A DNA stretch of 64,000 nucleotides from NCBI GenBank assembly GCA_019414725.1, contig DXLM01000002.1, forward strand, positions 1 through 64,000. The letters are read 5' to 3'. Positions 1 to 8,029 of this stretch are shown here, piece by piece. This stretch comes from Bacteroides sp. Lineage in GTDB: Bacteria; Bacteroidota; Bacteroidia; Bacteroidales; Bacteroidaceae. Position numbers and translations under genes: made by a program. The notes beneath the pieces are model-generated. The model was not told the DNA's origin. It saw only the letters and a list, made by a program, of their open reading frames with translations, and made no database searches. How positions within the stretch are numbered: position 1 is the stretch's first letter; the number at the start of each line of letters is the position of its first letter.

Positions 1-52
1 ATACATTGTGTATGAATTAGTTGGCTAATTTTATATTATTTACTGAGTGTCC
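1..52. mobile_element. Foreign-looking DNA abutting tatC, possible IS terminus
   Basis: The tatC reading frame stops at a TAG exactly where relatives continue with a Tyr codon. On the minus strand the gene reads to AAG-TA and is then followed by GGGACACTCAGTAAATAA and AT-rich sequence with no TatC coding sense. An abrupt break of homology like this is typical of an insertion sequence end. Only 52 bases are visible, so the element cannot be named and a simple deletion junction is equally possible. Confidence 0.35.
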
Positions 53-700
53 CTACTTAGTCATAAAGTCGGCGGTAAGAAAACCTAGTTTTGCGAACAA
101 CCATGCCAGTATCGGTATTTCGAAAGTAATCCCCATCATCAAGCTTAGCATAGTCAGCGTATCAATATAGGAACTTAGCATAATCGTATTTTCGACTTCA
201 GGACTGACCTGATAAAGAGCAAGGAAACGGAAAGTAAAAGGAAATATCAGAAAATAGCTGAATAATACTCCCAAAAGGAACAGCACATATCCCCATATGA
301 TAACTCTCGTAGAATAGCGTTTTTCATTCTCATACAATGCGGGGGAAACAAATCTGAAAAGCTGGTAAAGAATATAAGGAGAAGCCAGAATAATCCCTGC
401 ATAAAATGAAACATTCATATGCATCAAAAACTGACCGGACAGTTTCGTATTAATCAGACGAACATGAAAGTCATTTGCTTCAAGTCCGGGTATATGCAAG
501 GATGTTCCTATCCATTCAAAAAAACGATAAATATAAAAATCACTATTTTTAGGCATAAGGATAATATGGAAAAGCTCATCTTTAAAAAAGAAAGAGAGCA
601 GCATAAGCACCACAACCACACATGCAATCCGCATGAGAGTTGCCCGCAGTTCATCCAAATGATCCCAAAAGGTCAGTTCCGATTCATTCTTCTCCTTCAC
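53..700 (-). pseudogene. tatC: Sec-independent translocase TatC, C-terminally truncated
   Basis: TatC is the multi-spanning inner-membrane receptor of the twin-arginine translocase, binding RR signal peptides of folded exported proteins. The visible 215 residues start with the typical cytosolic helix (TFWDHLDELR) and include transmembrane segments 1 to 4, with the family motif SPALYENEKR around residue 120. The protein ends at ADFMTK, which in E. coli TatC corresponds to the cytoplasmic loop before TM5, so TM5, TM6 and the C-terminal tail are missing. Full family members are about 250-280 residues. It lies 4 bases after tatA, evidently in one operon. The truncation coincides with unrelated DNA at the window edge, so I call it a broken gene. 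It is probably non-functional unless the missing part is supplied elsewhere. Confidence 0.8.
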
Positions 701-704
701 GATC

Positions 705-911
705 TTATTTTTCCTTATTTTCTGGTTTATCAGCAGAATCCTTCAAGTTTTCTTCCACCCCGTTCATACCGTCTTTAAAATTTTTCACGCCTTTTCCGAG
801 TCCCTTCATCAGTTCAGGAATCTTTTTACCCCCAAATAATAAAAGTATAATCAAGGCTATAAACAGCAGTTCCTGGGTACCGATTCCCATAAATAACAAT
901 GTGGTATTCAT
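705..911 (-). CDS. tatA: Twin-arginine translocase subunit TatA/E
   Basis: This is the pore-forming small subunit of the Tat exporter. The 68-residue protein has one N-terminal transmembrane helix (about residues 10-27), then the hallmark FGGKKIPELMKGLGKG hinge and amphipathic helix, and a charged, lysine/glutamate-rich tail. Length and arrangement are normal for TatA. It is the first gene of a tatA-tatC operon with a good Bacteroides promoter just upstream. It appears intact even though its partner tatC is truncated. Confidence 0.93.
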   Translation of the reverse strand: MNTTLLFMGIGTQELLFIALIILLLFGGKKIPELMKGLGKGVKNFKDGMNGVEENLKDSADKPENKEK

Positions 912-957
912 ATGCTTAAATTTAGATTGATAAAACTAAAACGTATTTCGAACCAAA

Positions 958-989
958 CAAAGGTACAGATAGTTTTTAATTTGTGCAAA
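958..989 (-). promoter_or_regulatory. Promoter of tatA-tatC
   Basis: On the minus strand a TTTG (-33 element, 989-986) and TACCTTTG (-7 box, 965-958) are separated by 20 bases, which matches the Bacteroides sigma-ABfr consensus TTTG-N19/20-TAnnTTTG. The box lies about 45 bases upstream of the tatA start. Confidence 0.75.
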
Positions 990-1005
990 TCAGAAATAAC
1001 TGACA

Positions 1006-1043
1006 TAAAAAAACACCTGTTCCCGATAAAAGGAAACAGGTGT
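1006..1043 (-). terminator. Intrinsic terminator of sodB
   Basis: The inverted repeat ACACCTGTT-CC / GGAAACAGGTGT (1013-1023 and 1032-1043, one bulge) is followed on the minus strand by a run of T (1013-1006). It sits 30 bases after the sodB stop and before the tatA promoter. Confidence 0.85.
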
Positions 1044-1072
1044 ATATCATCTAAACAATAACTTCTGTACTT

Positions 1073-1645
1073 TTAAATACGTTCAGCTACTACATTCCAG
1101 TCCACAACTTTCCAGAAAGCTTCAATATATGCGGCACGACGGTTTCGGTAATCAATGTAATAGGCATGTTCCCATACATCTATTACCATCACAGGAGTCA
1201 GTCCTTCTGTCAAAGGATTTCCTGCGTTGGACTCCTGAACAATAGAAAGTTTATGTTCCTTATCCATTACAAGCCATACCCAACCGGAGCCAAACAATCC
1301 TAAAGCTGCCTTGGTAAACAGCTCCTTGAACGTGTCAACCGAACCGAAACTTTCTGTAAGAGCCTCAACCAGTTTGGCTGGCATATCAGATTGTCCGGGA
1401 GTTAAACTCTGAAAGAAAAAAGTATGGTTCCACGCTTGCGCAGCATTGTTGAATATTCCACCTTCGGCTTTTTTCAAGATTTCTTCCAAAGGCATATCTT
1501 CGTAAGGAGTTCCGGGAATCAGCTTGTTCAGATTATCTACATAAGTTTGCAGATGTTTTCCATAATGAAATTCGAGTGTTTCTTTACTCATGTACGGGGA
1601 AAGTGCATCCAACCCGTAAGCTAATTGAGGCATTACATGTGTCAT
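1073..1645 (-). CDS. sodB: Superoxide dismutase, Fe/Mn family
   Basis: The enzyme converts superoxide to hydrogen peroxide and oxygen, protecting an anaerobe during oxygen exposure. The 190 residues match the usual length of the Fe/Mn family. The four metal ligands are visible as His27 (FHYGKH), His74 (AWNHTFFF), Asp156 and His160 (DVWEHAYY). Gln70 just before the second histidine ligand favours iron or cambialistic use. No signal peptide is present, so it is cytoplasmic. It is monocistronic, with its own terminator downstream and an AT-rich 400-base upstream region shared with the divergent mdh gene. The sequence is more divergent than the superoxide dismutase I remember from B. fragilis, so it may be a second paralogue. 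Confidence 0.93.
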   Translation of the reverse strand: MTHVMPQLAYGLDALSPYMSKETLEFHYGKHLQTYVDNLNKLIPGTPYEDMPLEEILKKAEGGIFNNAAQAWNHTFFFQSLTPGQSDMPAKLVEALTESFGSVDTFKELFTKAALGLFGSGWVWLVMDKEHKLSIVQESNAGNPLTEGLTPVMVIDVWEHAYYIDYRNRRAAYIEAFWKVVDWNVVAERI

Positions 1646-1750
1646 AATTGTAGTATTTAGGTTAATCTATATAATAAAAACGACTGACAACCAATAAAGT
1701 TTACAGCCAAAGCCGATAATGTTCAATCTACCTCCAAATACATTCCACAC

Positions 1751-1767
1751 ATATACATTATGTATAT
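1751..1767. repeat. 17-base palindrome upstream of sodB
   Basis: ATATACAT-T-ATGTATAT is a perfect 8-base inverted repeat with a one-base centre, about 105 bases upstream of the sodB start. It could be an operator, but AT-rich sequence makes chance palindromes more likely. Confidence 0.4.
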
Positions 1768-1997
1768 ATATTATCCACTTTCATATTTACAAATATAAAT
1801 CTTATTTCTGAAATAAAGAAATCGAGAAGCAAATAAAAACATATCCGACAAGCATAATCGGGCAATTGATAACTCCTGATAGCAAAACGCCATATCCAGA
1901 TTTAAAAATAGTGAAATTTTTCCGTAATTAATTCGAAAGCCCGCAGATTTGCCCACTTTTACGCCAAGAAAGATTCGTTTATACCAAAGAACTTTTT

Positions 1998-2005
1998 TAT
2001 CTTTG
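1998..2005 (+). promoter_or_regulatory. -7 box of mdh promoter
   Basis: TATCTTTG matches the Bacteroides -7 consensus exactly and lies 54 bases before the mdh start. Only a weak -33 element (CGTTTA, near 1976) is visible. Confidence 0.7.
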
Positions 2006-2059
2006 TAGCGCAAGAAAGAAGAAATACACTTTTATAACATAACTTAAATAATAAGAATT

Positions 2060-3061
2060 ATGGAATTTGTAACTAACGAAAAACTTACCATTGTTGGTGC
2101 TGCCGGTATGATCGGTTCTAACATGGCTCAGACTGCTATCATGATGGGTCTGACTCCGAACATCTGTTTGTATGACCCGTATGCTCCGGGATTGGAAGGC
2201 GTAGCTGAAGAATTGTACCACTGCGGTTTCGAAGGCGTAAACGTAACTTTCACTTCTGATATCAAAGAAGCGCTGACTGGTGCAAAATATATCGTAAACT
2301 CAGGTGGTGCTGCTCGTAAAGCAGGTATGACTCGTGAAGACCTGTTGAAAGGTAACGCTGCTATCGCAGAAGAATTCGGTAAGAACGTAAAACAGTACTG
2401 CCCGGATGTAAAACACATCGTTGTTATCTTCAACCCTGCTGATATCACAGGTTTGATTACATTGCTGTACTCTGGTTTGAAACCAAGTCAGGTTACTACT
2501 TTGGCAGCTCTTGACTCTACTCGTCTGCGCAGCGAATTGGCTAAACACTTCGGAGTAGCTATGGATGCTGTTGAAAACTGCCGTACTTATGGTGGTCACG
2601 GAGAACAGATGGCTGTATTTGCTTCTACAGCAAAAGTTAACGGCAAAGCTCTGACTGACATCATCGGTACAGACGCTCTGACTAAAGAACAATGGGCTGA
2701 AATCCAGCAGAAAGTTACTAAAGGTGGTGCAAACATCATCAACTTGCGTGGCCGTTCTTCATTCCAGAGCCCATCATACGTTTCTATCGAAATGATTGGT
2801 GCTGCTATGGGTGGTAAAGCATTCCGTTGGCCGGCTGGTACTTACGTATCAAACGATAAGTACGATCACATCATGATGGCATGGGAAACTTCTATCACTG
2901 CTGACGGTTGCCACTGCGCTGCTTTGAACGGTACTGCAGAAGAACAAGCTGCTTTGGATAAGAGCTACGAACACTTGTGCGCACTGCGTGACGAAGTAAT
3001 CGCAATGGGCGTTCTTCCTCCTGTTTCTGAATGGAACAAACTGAACCCGAACATTAAATAA
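2060..3061 (+). CDS. mdh: Malate dehydrogenase, LDH/MDH superfamily
   Basis: This NAD-dependent enzyme interconverts oxaloacetate and malate in the reductive (fumarate-forming) branch of Bacteroides fermentation. The 333 residues contain an N-terminal Rossmann nucleotide-binding motif (IVGAAGMIGSNMA, residues 10-22). They also contain the RKAGMTREDLLKGNA active-site loop, whose first arginine is the malate-selecting type, the LDSTRLRSELAKHF segment, and the catalytic histidine in GGHGEQM. The protein is longer than the classical 313-residue Bacteroidetes MDH and belongs to a separate branch, so lactate-type or other 2-hydroxyacid activity is not excluded. It is monocistronic, with a strong promoter and terminator. 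The codons used are those of a highly expressed gene (GGT, GCT, CGT, AAC). Confidence 0.83.
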   Translation: MEFVTNEKLTIVGAAGMIGSNMAQTAIMMGLTPNICLYDPYAPGLEGVAEELYHCGFEGVNVTFTSDIKEALTGAKYIVNSGGAARKAGMTREDLLKGNAAIAEEFGKNVKQYCPDVKHIVVIFNPADITGLITLLYSGLKPSQVTTLAALDSTRLRSELAKHFGVAMDAVENCRTYGGHGEQMAVFASTAKVNGKALTDIIGTDALTKEQWAEIQQKVTKGGANIINLRGRSSFQSPSYVSIEMIGAAMGGKAFRWPAGTYVSNDKYDHIMMAWETSITADGCHCAALNGTAEEQAALDKSYEHLCALRDEVIAMGVLPPVSEWNKLNPNIK

Positions 3062-3083
3062 TCAGATATATACCTGATTTAAG

Positions 3084-3120
3084 AAGAAGGAGACTGTATA
3101 CCAGTTTCCTTCTTTGTTTT
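3084..3120 (+). terminator. Intrinsic terminator of mdh
   Basis: AAGAAGGAGACTG (3084-3096) pairs with CAGTTTCCTTCTT (3102-3114), 13 bases with one G-T pair and a 5-base loop, and is followed by TGTTTTTT. It begins 23 bases after the mdh stop. Confidence 0.9.
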
Positions 3121-3242
3121 TTATAGTAACCAAACCCATGAAAACTTGTTTATTAAAAATCTTTTTTAACAAAATCCGATGAACCAGCCTTACAATCACT
3201 CCGTTATACAGTTTTTAACAGCTTATAACCGGAAACTAAACT

Positions 3243-4820
3243 ATGAAATTCAAAAACGTCTTGATCTTTTTCAGTCTATCGTTCTGTTATATACCGTTGC
3301 ATGCCCATAACTTCTGTGAAGAAGCTTTTTATAATTTCCCTGACTCTATTTCACAAATAACCGGTTCGCAAGAAACAAAGCATCCGACCGCCAAAGAAAG
3401 TTTTAAAAGGAACTTTTCATATATGGGAATCCCCTTTATCACAGCCGGGCTGATCGTAAAAGAACGCAATACTGATTTCCGGACGCTCCGCAACCGGTTT
3501 AAGCCAGCTTTTCATCATCGATATGACGACTATACACAATATGTTCCTCTGGCTGCTACTTGGGGAATGAAACTGGCTGGTGTTCAAAGTCGCAGTTCAT
3601 GGAAAGAACTGGCAGTGAGCAATGTCTTTTCGGCTGCATTGATGGCAGGATTTGTCAAGTCTTTAAAATACACCACCCGAGAAACCCGTCCGGACAATAC
3701 ATCCAACAACTCATTTTCTTCAGGACATACGGCCACTGCCTTCATGTGTGCCACCATTCTTCACAAGGAATATGGCATGAAAAGTCCCTGGTACAGCATC
3801 GGAGGATATACACTGGCCGGAATTACGGGAGTTACACGTCAGCTCAATAACCGGCACTGGATCGGCGATGTACTTGTAGGAGCCGGAATAGGCATGATTT
3901 CTACAGACTTGGGATATTTTTTCTCTGATCTGATTTTCAGACGCGATAATGCAGATACATGGAAAACAAATACTGCTTACGACCGGTATGACACGCCTTC
4001 GTTCTTAAGCTTTAACATGGGAATAGCATCCGGTCCTTCAGCTTTACGAACAGCAGAAATATATGATTCTGAAGGTGGCTCCCCGCTAGGTATGCGCTTA
4101 AAGGTTGGAACAGCAACAGTTGTCAGCGTAGAGGGAGCTTATTTTTTCAATGCTTTTATCGGAGCAGGAGGACGTTTGAAGGTGGCAACTCTACCTGTCA
4201 TTGCTGATATCCCGGCAGAGAATATGAGAAACTTCGATATGGACAGCGATTTAAAAGAAGGCGCTCCAGTCAATATGTTTCTGCTCGATGGTCTGGAATC
4301 AGATCATCTGGGTATGTTCGATGTCGACCTGGGACTTTATTTTTCATATCCTTTCAGCCGGCATTTTCAGATAGGAAGCAAGCTGCTGGTAGGACGCAGA
4401 ATAAATGCTAATTTCAAGTTGAATTCAATCTGTCGCATCAATCCACAAATATTCGACCGTGGGATTGTTAGTGAAGAAGTTTACAACCAATTTTATAAAG
4501 AAGACATCGACTATTACATGAATCAAGATGGAATCAGCCGCGATGAATTGCTGAACAGTTCTTTTGTAGATGACGATTTTCTGAACATACGTAAAAGTGC
4601 TACATATAAAGTCGGTACGGGAGTTTCGTTTACCTACCGCTACAAGGAAGATGCAGCTCTCCGGCTATATTGTGACTACGACTTTGCCTCTCCCCGTCTG
4701 ACATACGATTTAAAGAACTCCTGGACAAACGAAGAAGGCAATCGGAATGCCCACTCATATACTAAAAGAACACCCATGCATAACCTGACATTCGGTGCTT
4801 CCATTGCATTTATGCTCTGA
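3243..4820 (+). CDS. PAP2-family phosphatase with C-terminal outer-membrane-like domain
   Basis: This is a predicted exported phosphatase of the PAP2 (phosphatidic acid phosphatase type 2) superfamily. A signal peptide occupies residues 1-21. The three PAP2 signature motifs follow between about residues 140 and 215: KYTTRETRPD, SFSSGHTA and RQLNNRHWIGDVLVG, with the catalytic histidines of motifs 2 and 3 present. After residue 240 come about 285 further residues rich in aromatic, alternating-polarity strands and ending in a phenylalanine-rich strand (HNLTFGASIAFML). These look like an outer-membrane beta-barrel rather than part of the phosphatase. Family members act on lipid A, undecaprenyl pyrophosphate or phospholipids; the substrate here cannot be told from sequence. 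It stands alone between mdh and dnaG. Confidence 0.75.
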   Translation: MKFKNVLIFFSLSFCYIPLHAHNFCEEAFYNFPDSISQITGSQETKHPTAKESFKRNFSYMGIPFITAGLIVKERNTDFRTLRNRFKPAFHHRYDDYTQYVPLAATWGMKLAGVQSRSSWKELAVSNVFSAALMAGFVKSLKYTTRETRPDNTSNNSFSSGHTATAFMCATILHKEYGMKSPWYSIGGYTLAGITGVTRQLNNRHWIGDVLVGAGIGMISTDLGYFFSDLIFRRDNADTWKTNTAYDRYDTPSFLSFNMGIASGPSALRTAEIYDSEGGSPLGMRLKVGTATVVSVEGAYFFNAFIGAGGRLKVATLPVIADIPAENMRNFDMDSDLKEGAPVNMFLLDGLESDHLGMFDVDLGLYFSYPFSRHFQIGSKLLVGRRINANFKLNSICRINPQIFDRGIVSEEVYNQFYKEDIDYYMNQDGISRDELLNSSFVDDDFLNIRKSATYKVGTGVSFTYRYKEDAALRLYCDYDFASPRLTYDLKNSWTNEEGNRNAHSYTKRTPMHNLTFGASIAFML

Positions 4821-4898
4821 TGTAACTTCCATCCTGAAAAGCAGCAGAAAGAAAGTCGTTGCACATTCTACTTATTTTTATTATTTTCGCCTCTCGAA

Positions 4899-7094
4899 AT
4901 GATAGACCAAGCCACCATAGACCGTATCCTCGATGCTGCACAGATTGTAGACGTAGTATCCGAATTTGTTACTCTCCGACGCAGGGGGGTAAACTATATC
5001 GGACTGTGCCCTTTCCACAACGAAAAGACTCCATCTTTCAGTGTTTCTCCCAGTAAGGGACTCTGCAAATGCTTCAGCTGTGGGAAAGGAGGAAATGTTG
5101 TTCATTTCATTATGGAACACGAACAGCTTTCTTATTACGAAGCACTGAAGTGGCTTGCCCGAAAATACAACATCGAAGTCAAGGAACGCGAACTGACTAA
5201 TGAAGAAAAGCAGGCACAAAGCTTGCGCGAAAGTCTGTTTGTTGTCAACCAGTTTGCTTCGGAATATTTCCAGGATGTTCTTTATAATCACATCGACGGA
5301 CAGCGTATCGGTATGACCTATTTGCGCGGACGCGGATTCCGTGACGATATTATCAAGAAGTTTCAGTTAGGATATAGTACCGACAGCCCCGATGCACTGG
5401 CAAAGGCTGCCATCCAGAAAGGATATAAGGAAGAATTTCTGGTAAAAACGGGACTCTGTTACCGTAAAGATAACGGTTCTTTGCACGACCGGTTCTGGGG
5501 GCGTGTCATTTTTCCTGTTCATACCTTGTCGGGAAAAATTGTAGCTTTCGGCGGACGTGTATTAAGCTCCGCCACCAAAAACGTACAGATGAAGTACGTC
5601 AATTCTCCCGAATCGGAAATCTATCACAAGAGCCGTGAGCTGTATGGTATTTACTTTGCCAAACAAGCTATTGTGCGGCAAGACCGTTGTTTTCTGGTAG
5701 AGGGATATACCGATGTGATTTCTATGCACCAAAGTGGTATAGAAAACGCAGTAGCCTCATCGGGAACAGCATTAACCTCTGAGCAAATCCGGCTTATTCA
5801 TCGTTTTACAAATAACATCACCGTACTTTACGACGGTGACGGAGCGGGTATTAAGGCTAGTATCCGCGGTATCGACATGCTGTTGGAAGAAGGAATGAAC
5901 ATCAAGGTCTGCCTCCTGCCCGACGGTGATGATCCGGATAGTTTTGCCCGCAAGCATAATGCCACCGACTATCAGGCATATATCAATGACCATGAAGTTG
6001 ATTTTATCCGCTTTAAGACCAACCTCCTTATGGAAGAAGCGGGTAAAGATCCCATCAAGCGTGCTTCACTGATTTCCAGTATCGTAAAAAGTATTTCGGT
6101 TATTCCCGACGCCATTGTACGATCGGTGTACATTCGTGAATGCAGTCAGTTACTGCAAATGGAAGAAAAGATACTGGTAGAAGCTACTGCCAAACTGATA
6201 GAGCAGGCCAGAGAAAATAAATTTAAGGAAGAACAACGCAGACAATACCGGGAACGTCAGTTGGCTGCCACTACTCCGAATACTGGTACACCGGCTTCTT
6301 CCACTCCTGCTGTTTCTGAAGGCAATGCAACAGCTGGTAATGATATACCATTCACAGCATCGAATGATATTCCACTCCCCCCTCCTCCCGTCGAAGATTC
6401 CGGAAATAATGGAATCATCCCCGATTTTCCTCCTGTTGAAACAGGAGAAGGGGCTGTCGTACCTACATCGCTGGGGAATGAAATTCCAGTTGATACATAT
6501 ACGTCATACATTCCGACAGAAGGCAATGAGCAGAAGGTGTTCTATGCCAAGGAGGAAGACTTAATGCGTATGATTGTGCGGTACGGAGAGAAAGTAATGT
6601 GTTACATGGAAAATGAAAATGGAGAACAACTGCCTCTCACCGTGACCGAATATATATCCGAAGGGCTGAAAGAAGATGAATTGCAATTTCATGTCGCACT
6701 TCACCGCCAAATGTTGAAAGAAGCGGAAATGCACATTCATGACGAGAACTTTACCGCAGAACGTTACTTTATCGCACATCCGGTTCCAGAAATAAGTAAA
6801 GTAGCTGTCGATCTTGCCAGCGACCGCTATCAACTGAGCAAGTATCACTCAAAAGGACAAAAAATCATCAGCGATGAAGAGCGCTTGCATGAACTGGTTC
6901 CACGTTTGCTGCTCGATTTTAAGCTATCCATTGTAGACGAGGAAATGAAACATACGCTTCAAGCACTTGCCAATCCGGAAATAGCCAATGATCCGCAACG
7001 CTATATGGAAATCATGCAGCGTTATAAGGAGCTGCACGAAACACAAAGTATCATGGCTCAGCGTGCCGGCGACCGGGTGGTGCTGAAATTATAA
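4899..7094 (+). CDS. dnaG: DNA primase
   Basis: DnaG makes RNA primers for replication on the lagging strand and works with the DnaB helicase. The 731 residues begin with the CHC2 zinc-binding domain (Cys37, His40, Cys58, Cys61). The catalytic core follows, with the TOPRIM motifs LVEGYTDVISM (about residue 268) and YDGDGAGIKA (about residue 313). The C-terminal half is the helicase-interacting region. Between residues about 450 and 550 lies a low-complexity stretch rich in Pro, Thr, Ser, Glu and Asn, probably a disordered linker. The protein is longer than the roughly 580 residues of E. coli DnaG mainly because of this linker. It is preceded by a weak promoter-like TATTTTCG near 4883 and ends 22 bases from a convergent gene. 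Confidence 0.96.
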   Translation: MIDQATIDRILDAAQIVDVVSEFVTLRRRGVNYIGLCPFHNEKTPSFSVSPSKGLCKCFSCGKGGNVVHFIMEHEQLSYYEALKWLARKYNIEVKERELTNEEKQAQSLRESLFVVNQFASEYFQDVLYNHIDGQRIGMTYLRGRGFRDDIIKKFQLGYSTDSPDALAKAAIQKGYKEEFLVKTGLCYRKDNGSLHDRFWGRVIFPVHTLSGKIVAFGGRVLSSATKNVQMKYVNSPESEIYHKSRELYGIYFAKQAIVRQDRCFLVEGYTDVISMHQSGIENAVASSGTALTSEQIRLIHRFTNNITVLYDGDGAGIKASIRGIDMLLEEGMNIKVCLLPDGDDPDSFARKHNATDYQAYINDHEVDFIRFKTNLLMEEAGKDPIKRASLISSIVKSISVIPDAIVRSVYIRECSQLLQMEEKILVEATAKLIEQARENKFKEEQRRQYRERQLAATTPNTGTPASSTPAVSEGNATAGNDIPFTASNDIPLPPPPVEDSGNNGIIPDFPPVETGEGAVVPTSLGNEIPVDTYTSYIPTEGNEQKVFYAKEEDLMRMIVRYGEKVMCYMENENGEQLPLTVTEYISEGLKEDELQFHVALHRQMLKEAEMHIHDENFTAERYFIAHPVPEISKVAVDLASDRYQLSKYHSKGQKIISDEERLHELVPRLLLDFKLSIVDEEMKHTLQALANPEIANDPQRYMEIMQRYKELHETQSIMAQRAGDRVVLKL

Positions 7095-7116
7095 TCCTCT
7101 CTGCCGTCTGCCGGAA

Positions 7117-7926
7117 TCACTTAAAAGAGTTGGTCGCATCAATTCCCAGTTGTCTCAATATAGAAACGATCTCATCGAACTTTTCCACTGGAACCCTTTC
7201 TATCGGATAGCAGTGATAAGCAAAATCGGTATCTAGAAACTCTATGAAGGAGATAAATTCATGACTCACAAAAGGTGCTGACGTGAAATTAACCTTCCGA
7301 AGGTCCGAATAAGCAAATTTTACAGTTTCATCTTCATCAGGCCGCTGCAAGACCATTTCTCGCGGTTCCAGCGTCAATGCATACTGACAAGAAATACCCT
7401 GATAAAGTGTAAATAATGAAAGTCCTACATGCCCTATTCCAATCAATAACACTAAAAGTCCCGCCAGCCACACATGAGGAGTTCCAAAAATCACCAAACA
7501 TGACCAGAAGAAAACAAACGCCCCAAACAACAACTCAAAAATTCCCCACCTACGACGCGAACGCATACACTTCGGAAACTCATTATAAACATGAACTACG
7601 GCCAAGCTATCCACCTGCTTGAGGGAAGTTTCATAATTGGTAAAAGGAATTTGCCGTGCCAACAGATATTGCACAATCCAGGCCGGGTTCAGGCGAGATC
7701 CCCTATTCAACCACATACCTTGCAATTGTGCTCCACGTACAAAACCCGACTTCAAAGTAAAGATAAACACACCCAATCCATCCAGACAACGCCAATAAGG
7801 TTTGCACTTGCTAGAACGAGGCTTATAGTATTGCATAAACGTGAAACCTGCAATCTCTTCCACATTAACGTGCTTGCGTTTCAACCAGCACTCCACCTTG
7901 CGTTCTTTCTCTTCTTCCAGTACCAT
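7117..7926 (-). CDS. Conserved hypothetical membrane protein
   Basis: I do not recognise this 269-residue protein. The N-terminal 130 residues are soluble, basic and rich in aromatic residues. Two adjacent transmembrane helices follow at about residues 132-152 and 155-177, separated by a very short loop. The C-terminal 85 residues form a compact alpha/beta-like domain (YSDLRKVNFTSAPFVSHEF) reminiscent of membrane-anchored PH-like domains, but that is a guess. There is no signal peptide or lipobox. Both soluble parts are probably cytoplasmic, given a helical hairpin anchor. It lies downstream of recG in the same orientation, separated by about 100 bases, and converges on dnaG. Confidence 0.65.
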   Translation of the reverse strand: MVLEEEKERKVECWLKRKHVNVEEIAGFTFMQYYKPRSSKCKPYWRCLDGLGVFIFTLKSGFVRGAQLQGMWLNRGSRLNPAWIVQYLLARQIPFTNYETSLKQVDSLAVVHVYNEFPKCMRSRRRWGIFELLFGAFVFFWSCLVIFGTPHVWLAGLLVLLIGIGHVGLSLFTLYQGISCQYALTLEPREMVLQRPDEDETVKFAYSDLRKVNFTSAPFVSHEFISFIEFLDTDFAYHCYPIERVPVEKFDEIVSILRQLGIDATNSFK

Positions 7927-8029
7927 GATCTTAGATTTCTTTGAGTTATCCTAAATCTGATTATCAGACGATAACAAACTTACAAAAAATTAAAGGACCA
8001 TGTACTTTACATTTTCCTTTTTTACAGGA

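Larger units (their letters stand above)
1646..2059. other. AT-rich intergenic region between divergent sodB and mdh
   Basis: This 414-base region holds the mdh promoter (1998-2005) and a 17-base palindrome (1751-1767). No convincing gene is present: the 80-codon minus-strand frame at 1771-2013 runs across the mdh promoter and has no family resemblance. I could not place the sodB promoter with confidence. Confidence 0.6.

Noticed and set aside
1771..2013. 80-codon minus-strand frame between sodB and mdh
   Set aside because: It runs across the mdh promoter, is lysine/phenylalanine-rich from AT-rich DNA, and resembles no family.
3208..3233. Imperfect stem (CCGTTATA / TATAACCGG) before the PAP2 gene
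   Set aside because: Short, bulged and AT-rich; not enough to claim a regulatory RNA.
7956..7968. Small palindrome TCTGATTATCAGA between recG and the unknown membrane gene
   Set aside because: Only five to six paired bases with no conserved promoter context.
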